DNA of 64,000 nucleotides from Nematostella vectensis. Taxonomy: Eukaryota > Cnidaria > Anthozoa > Actiniaria > Edwardsiidae. The position numbers and the translations under genes were made by a program. A model generated the notes under the pieces. That model was given only the letters and a program-made list of their open reading frames with translations, made no database searches and was not told the origin of the DNA. This document shows positions 59,011-64,000 of the stretch, piece after piece (positions within the stretch are counted from its first letter, which is position 1; the number at the start of each line of letters is the position of its first letter). The stretch covers positions 370,001 to 434,000 of the forward strand of contig NC_064047.1 of assembly GCF_932526225.1 (NCBI RefSeq), written 5' to 3'.

Positions 59011-60468
59011 ATGATTGTAAAACCCTATTGTCTAGTCTGATAAGCTCGTTCTACTGTTCCTTTATGGTAAAATCCTTGGCTTTAACCAGTAGCCTTTGAT
59101 ATTCTATGATACTCGGAACATTAATTCAGCAGAAAATAATAGGTTTTTCTACCAAATTTTCGACAATATTTCTCCGTGTTTTCATTCCTGTAGTACATCG
59201 CAATAGCTTATTTGATTTTAAAACATCAAGTTGATTCTTGGATCCAATTCGCTGTTCTATGATTGTTTTTGAAATACGTCCCAAAACACCTGTTCTACGT
59301 GTTTGTGGAATTGATCTTTAGTTATGGAGACAATAACGAACAGATTTTTAAAACCATTTAAATTTTTCGCGTTAGATCGTTTTTCAATCGAATTCCAGTT
59401 TTTCAAATCGCCTTAATAATGATCTTTCTGATCTGGGATATCTATCACGTGATTCACCTCTTGATCCTGTATATTCGTCACGTGATTTAGCTTTTGATCC
59501 AGGATATCCGTCACGTGAGTCCCATTCTGATCCAGGATATCAGTCACGTGAGTCCTGTTCTGATCCAGGATATCAGTCACGTGATCCCCCTTCTGGTCCA
59601 GGCTATCCGTCTCGTGATTCCCCTTCTGATCCAGGATATCCGTCACGTGATTCCTATTCTGATCCAGGAAAATATAGTTTAAACTTGAATCAATTGGTTT
59701 TTTTTTAATTTAATTTAATTTTTTTTAATCTGTAATAGAACCATTTAGTTCCCGGCTTTTAAGGTGCTTTTTAGCTGCGCAACGTAGTTGCTTTCATTTT
59801 TACGGAATATAATTCGACATAATCCCTCGGAAAAGAAATCGTCTTAATTAGAACTTTCATCTCGAGTGGTAAAAAATGATGCACCAAGATCATTCACATG
59901 ATTTTGCGGTAGGTAGGTAGAGCTTGGGATAAACGTTAAAATCAAATCGATGCCGTTTCACCACCGTGAATAAAAGTTATACAGAAATTGGCATGGAACG
60001 TAATAAGAAAATAGTTCCTTTTGAAGAATTTATAATCAATTTTTACAGGTTCCAATAATGAGGAAACACCACACATGCTTATTACTGAAATGTTTACATT
60101 TCCAAAGACACCAAAACCAATTGCTATAGCCTTTTTCTAACTATTTTAAAAGTTTTGATACAAGATTTTTGATGCTCATCGATGAAAACTGTTCGATATT
60201 CTTTTGGATTCGTTTAATTATATTAGCATCTTAGAAGCCAAGGAGATATATTGTTATATGATTATTTCCACTTGGATCGTAGGAAATTTGTTAACGCCGA
60301 ATGATCGGTCTAAATAAAACACTTGCAAGTGAACAAAGCAGCAACCAGTTGGTGTTATTTGCCTCGCTTCACATGCAACAGGTATCAGAAACAACAAGTG
60401 AGACACAACATGAGACGAAGAGAAAAACACCGGAAACATGATTAGTACTAGAAAATGGATCACGAATA
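59011..60468. promoter_or_regulatory. divergent intergenic region between two vWA genes
   Basis: About 1.46 kb separates the two start codons, which point away from each other. It contains the E-box array and AT-rich sequence. No protein-coding exon was seen; a hydrophobic - strand frame at 60484-60254 is antisense to the 5' leader of the + gene. Confidence 0.65.
59446..59649. promoter_or_regulatory. 33-bp tandem repeat with seven E-box positions (array about 59437-59672)
   Basis: CACGTG at 59446, 59479, 59512, 59545, 59578 and 59644, and a CTCGTG variant at 59611, all exactly 33 bp apart. Each sits in (G/A)TCACGTGA next to GATCCAGGATATC. CACGTG is the target of bHLH factors (USF, MITF/TFE, Myc/Max class). 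The 33-bp phase is about three helical turns. Regulation by such factors is inferred. Confidence 0.8.
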
Positions 60469-63400
60469 ATGAGTGAGTGCACATTTGATTTGTGTTTTTA
60501 TTTTATGCGATGATGTACTGATTAAGATTGTTGTGTGTTTGTGTTTTAGGAGTGATTGTGTTTATACTTCTCTACGGGTGCTTGATTTTCTCCTCGAAAA
60601 CAAGTGGCTCTCAGAGACTTAAAGGACTGTTTACGTTTTCAAAAGGTAAATATGTTAAAAAACATTTTATCAATTAATGTACAGCTATTTCAATTTAATA
60701 TATATTAATCAATATAGCAAGGCAGTATTCACCTGATGTTGCTGATAACGGCAATATGGAAATGATTAAAATTTGTCGCTCATGATGCCATTGCAATAAT
60801 TCATTTCTTTTATTTTACTTATACATCCTTCACAAATGAACACATTTCACAGTGTTACAAACTTATTTGTAACATATTTCCGCTTTGTCATTTTGTTCTA
60901 TTTGATTTCCAAGCTCTGTTTGCATCTGTATTCACGTACTATATCCTCCCGTACTCTCCGAAAATAATCTACAAAAGACAACATTGAATCGCTGCACACC
61001 GGTTGGATGAATAAAGGTTGTCTTTTCTCAGTATGATATTATATTTTTTGAATCTGAATCCTCTGTGACACCTTAAATTATTGAGATATAATGAAAGTCC
61101 TAACAAAAACATTGACGAAAAATATGCTGACACGGTTTCGAGCTTCTTTTACTGTGAGTACTGTGGCGTACTTTGCGTCTCTGATTGGCTGCTTATTACA
61201 TGTATTGGCATCTGTCTTCCCACCACGCCCTCTTATACCATCATAACCTCACCTTGTTTAAATCTTAATATTATATAATAACTGTTTCGAATATTCACGA
61301 TAATTAAAGATGTATTTAATGTTTCTGATATCCCACAGTACTGATCGAATGTTATGTCGTTTCAGAGGAGAAAACAAATGGCATATACCGTCATCCTTTG
61401 CGCTCTTCGAATACCCGGAGTTTATTTACACGTTCTAACATACCCCGTGAGGACCGGTTTATTTCAAGGCTACGAAATTTATTACAATACGAAATTGGCA
61501 AGCTCAAGGGCTCATCTGGTCAGCGGTATTATTCCCGAGATGAGATATCCACGCCCGATGGACTGGCACCCATTACGCGACTCAACGATGAAATGACGCT
61601 GAACAGCCGACTGTTACACAGGGTTCCCGAGCAAGACCGCGGCGTTAAATGGCACAGAGCTCGGTCCAGGCTTGCGCAAAATTTGGAAAAGCTTATTGTG
61701 ATGCTTGCTCACGGGAAGATAGGAAATGTGCTGCGCGGGAAGTCTGTGGACGAGGAAGGGGGCTCGAGAAGGCAGCAGACCGGTGGGTCTTAACATTATG
61801 GGTTCCGAAACATAAACCAGGCCTGCTTCCGTAGCATTAGAAATTGAAATTTTAGAAATTGCATTTGAAGAAAACTTTGTCGTTTTCGGGGTCTGGTATG
61901 GAGGAATTTTTGTGTCTTCTCTATTGTTTAAATCAATGGAGTCGCTGTTTTCCTTTTTCTAACTACAAGTCAAAGTTTACGGAGCACCTGCGGTACGGCA
62001 ACCTTAAAAATCATAAGAATCATGCAGTTTTTCGAAGTAATGAATATATTATGTTTCCTTGTATTGAAGTGACCGGGTTTAAAAAATGTTTTCATGTTAT
62101 TTAAACACGTTTTTCTATACCATTAAGCTCAGATGGATTTTGTGCGCTTGTGTTTCAACGAAAACTGAATATCGATTGTGCTAAAATATTCCTTATACCA
62201 TTTCAGCGCCAGCTCTCCAAATGGACATCGCGTTCGCTGTGGACGGATCTGATGCCACGGAAAACCAGGGCTCGGGCAACTTTCGGAAGCTGCTTCAGTT
62301 TGTTAAAGATGTGATGTCGTCATTTCCGCTATCCGAGAGTGGTATTCACACGGGCGTGGTATCGTATGGGACCAAGGCGAAGACCAACCTCGGGTTTGAT
62401 GTACACTTTAGCCAGGCCAACTTTAACTCTGCCATAGACGGGATAAACTTTCCGGGCGGAGCTACCGATACTGGCAATGGTATAAGGTAAGGGCTCGTTT
62501 CTCTTATTTTATGGTATAAGGTAAGGGCTCGTTTCTCTTATTTTAGAAAAGTGATGAAGAGCTTGTTTCTCTTATCTTAGAAAAGTGATGAGAGGGTATT
62601 TCTTTTCTTAGAAAAGTGATTAATAGCTTATTTCTCTTATCTTAGAAAATAGATTAATAGCTTATTTCTCTTATATTAGAAAGGTTATGAAGAGCTTGTT
62701 CAAGACAAGCAAGCGACGAAGCATCCCTCACATCCTCGTTCTGATAACAGCCGGCAAATCCACAGGCGACCCAAGCCTGAACGCCGAGGAGCTTCGTGCG
62801 AGTGGTGTCAGACTATTCTGTGTAGGGGTGGGTGGGGCGTACGATCGGACCCAACTGGACGCCATCGCCAGCTCACCCTCCACCACGTACGTATTGACCG
62901 CGGGTTTCGACGATTTGAGTGGACTGGTGCCGACTTTGGTCAGCCGTATAACAAAAGGTGGGATTATTGAGTAATAAATTGAGGGTGTAATTCGTACACC
63001 CCCTTTATCATGCGTATAATCAATTGAGGATGCAACTCCTGAAGCACTATATCATGCGAAGAGGCATCTTGGCATGTTTTATTTTCATCTATTTTCTCCG
63101 TTTGACTTCATCGCACCAGCCTCACATTTATTTCGTTTGTTTGTAACAGTAGCGCAACAGAGCGATGACGGCCAAACTGCTGACCAGAAGCCCAAGAGCG
63201 TGGGCGAGGCAGGAGGGCTTGTGGGTAAGAGAATTGGAAAGGAATTATAACATAAAAAAATGAAGCAATATTTAGCATAGCATAAGGTAATAATAATTCT
63301 TTTAAGTAAAATATTTGTGACCTTTGTATCATTACTTATTATTATTACTTATAATGTAACATATTGTTAAGATAATTTCTATTCGTCTCTCGTGATATAA

Positions 63401-63874
63401 TTTGTATGCGTCTCCCGTGAGATAATTTATATGCGACTCCCCTGAGATAATTTGTATGCGTCTCCCGTGAGATAATTTATATATGCGTCTCCTGTTAGAT
63501 AATTTGCAGAGTCACCCGTGAGATAATTTTTATGATTCTCATGTGAGGTAATTTTTATCGTCTCTGGTGAGATAATTTGTATGCGTATCCCGTAGAGGCA
63601 AAGATCGACTTGGGATTTCTCATTGATGGCTCCTCGGTTGTCGGTCAGGAAAACTTCAAGCAAGCACTGAGCTTTTTCAAGACGATTTACCAGGCCTTCT
63701 GGACTCCATTTGGTAGCACGCATGTCGGTCTGGTCGTGTTTGGCGCCGATTCCACGATGGTATTTGATTTTGATAACAAACTTAAAGACAAGCCTGCCAT
63801 AGATGCTGCGATAGACGCGTCTGTCTTTCCTAGTGGACAGACCAATCTGGGAGCTGCGTTACAACAAACTAAAG
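60469..63874 (+). CDS. secreted two-vWA protein, 5' part (continues beyond window)
   Basis: Exons: 60469-60472 (ATG A, donor GTGAGT), 60550-60645, 61366-61782, 62207-62486, 62680-62957, 63150-63224, 63596-63874. Joining the first two gives MRVIVFILLYGCLIFSS, a signal peptide. A 138-codon basic linker follows, then a first vWA domain split over two exons (phase 2-2), a 24-codon linker and the start of a second vWA. All other junctions are phase 1. The gene is paralogous to the - strand vWA gene and transcribed divergently, suggesting an ancestral tandem family of extracellular adhesion proteins. The 4-nt first coding exon is the weakest call: several upstream ATGs precede it, so another first exon is possible. 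Codons through 63874 end in phase 1, so the protein continues. Confidence 0.78.
60550..60645 (+). CDS. signal-peptide exon 2
   Basis: Acceptor TGTGTTTTAG, donor GTAAATATG, 31 codons VIVFILLYGCLIFSSKTSGS then QRLKGLFTFSK. The hydrophobic stretch followed by a polar region fits a signal peptide lacking only its start. Confidence 0.75.
61366..61782 (+). CDS. basic linker exon, 138 codons
   Basis: Acceptor TATGTCGTTTCAG, donor GTGGGTCT. Begins EKTNGIYRHPLRSSNTRSLF and ends SVDEEGGSRRQQT. Rich in Arg/Lys with a leucine-containing stretch (RARSRLAQNLEKLIVMLAHG). No known domain recognised. Confidence 0.75.
62207..62486 (+). CDS. vWA1 first half exon
   Basis: Acceptor ATACCATTTCAG. LQMDIAFAVDGSDATENQGS, VVSYGTKAKTNLGFDVHF, and GGATDTGNGI before the donor GTAAGG (phase 2). 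The MIDAS first loop is DGSDA (fifth residue not Ser); the second-loop Thr is present. Confidence 0.88.
62465..62690. repeat. intron built of donor and acceptor duplicates
   Basis: GGTATAAGGTAAGGGCTCG occurs twice (62479 and 62512): real donor and a copy. TTTCTCTTATCTTAGAAAAG-type units of about 35 bp then repeat up to the true acceptor TTATATTAG at 62679, each resembling acceptor plus exon start (GAAGAGCTTG). Confidence 0.9.
62680..62957 (+). CDS. vWA1 second half exon
   Basis: Codes KVMKSLFKTSKRRSIPHILV, LITAGKSTGDPSLNAEELRA, SGVRLFCVGVGGAYDRTQLD, and a C-terminal helix FDDLSGLVPTLVSRITK. Donor GTGGGA, phase 1. The usual D of the ITDG motif is Ala (ITAG), weakening metal binding. Confidence 0.88.
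63150..63224 (+). CDS. inter-vWA linker exon
   Basis: Acceptor TTTGTTTGTAACAG, donor GTAAGAG, phase 1-1, 24 codons AQQSDDGQTADQKPKSVGEA then GGLV. Confidence 0.78.
63383..63595. repeat. 25-bp tandem repeat, about 8 units, abutting an acceptor
   Basis: Unit GATAATTTGTATGCGTCTCC then CGTGA. In the last unit CCCGTGAG becomes CCCGTAGAG, which creates the AG acceptor of the next exon. Confidence 0.9.
63596..63874 (+). CDS. vWA2 first half exon
   Basis: EAKIDLGFLIDGSSVVGQEN, HVGLVVFGADSTMVFDFDNK, SGQTNLGAALQQTK, donor GTGCTTAG, phase 1. DGSSV and QTNLG are close to canonical MIDAS loops. The second half lies beyond the window. Confidence 0.88.
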
Positions 63875-64000
63875 GTGCTTAGCTATTTAATATATGCTGG
63901 CTCCGATATAAGGCAGTGCCTAAATCCATACATTTTTTTATATGTCACATTACACGTGATTCAAGGAAGTAAATTTTCACAGATGGAAGTAGATTCTAAT
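63875..64000. other. intron at window end
   Basis: No exon is visible after the vWA2 donor; AT-rich. Confidence 0.6.

Noticed and set aside
60254-60484. - strand hydrophobic frame MCTHSLFVIHFLVLIMF...
   Set aside because: Antisense to the leader of the + strand vWA gene; no splice or domain support.
61859-62104. 81-codon + strand frame between linker and vWA1 exons
   Set aside because: Lies wholly in an intron bounded by strong phase-1 splice sites, with no domain.

Overview
The window is eukaryotic and almost certainly metazoan: GT-AG introns, signal peptides, von Willebrand factor A (vWA) domains, a Golgi-type carbohydrate sulfotransferase and hammerhead-ribozyme retrozymes. A cnidarian (anthozoan) fits best, from the many-exon vWA proteins with phase-1 linker exons, the AT-rich introns and the retrozyme. 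That assignment is inference. There are no operons, tRNA, rRNA or CRISPR features.

Layout. 1-1.5 kb: last two exons of GPN2 (+ strand). 1.76-3.47 kb: a 31-bp minisatellite. 3.6-28.1 kb (- strand): a carbohydrate sulfotransferase (CHST11-14-like) in three recognisable exons. Its introns hold an 18.4-kb array of a 45-bp repeat and a 1.1-kb array of a 39-bp repeat. 28.1-34.9 kb: arrays of 37 bp and 65-67 bp. 35.3-37.0 kb (- strand): a chain of phase-1 exons coding linkers and a vWA domain. 37.6-59.0 kb (- strand): a complete 15-exon gene model of 482 codons, with signal peptide, Pro/Ser/Thr/Lys-rich stalk, one vWA domain and a stop. Its introns hold a hammerhead retrozyme, a TTAA-flanked fold-back element and arrays of 15, 11 and 67 bp, the last 10.8 kb long. 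59.0-60.5 kb: a divergent promoter region with seven E-box units at exact 33-bp spacing. 60.5-64 kb (+ strand): a paralogous secreted protein with two vWA domains that runs off the window.

Most of the sequence (roughly 60%) is tandem repeat. The main unexpected pattern is that many arrays sit on splice junctions. The repeat unit spans the exon end and carries a copy of the 5' or 3' splice site, so the true splice site is effectively the first or last unit of the array. The long open frames in the 45-, 39-, 65- and 15-bp arrays exist because the unit is a multiple of three or lacks stops; they are not genes.

Two items deserve experimental attention. One is a retrozyme locus with at least two intact hammerhead ribozyme folds at 42.6-43.8 kb. 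The other is the possibility that the vWA exons at 35-37 kb splice in phase onto the sulfotransferase exons, giving a secreted vWA-sulfotransferase fusion. No sulfotransferase start codon or membrane anchor is visible between them.
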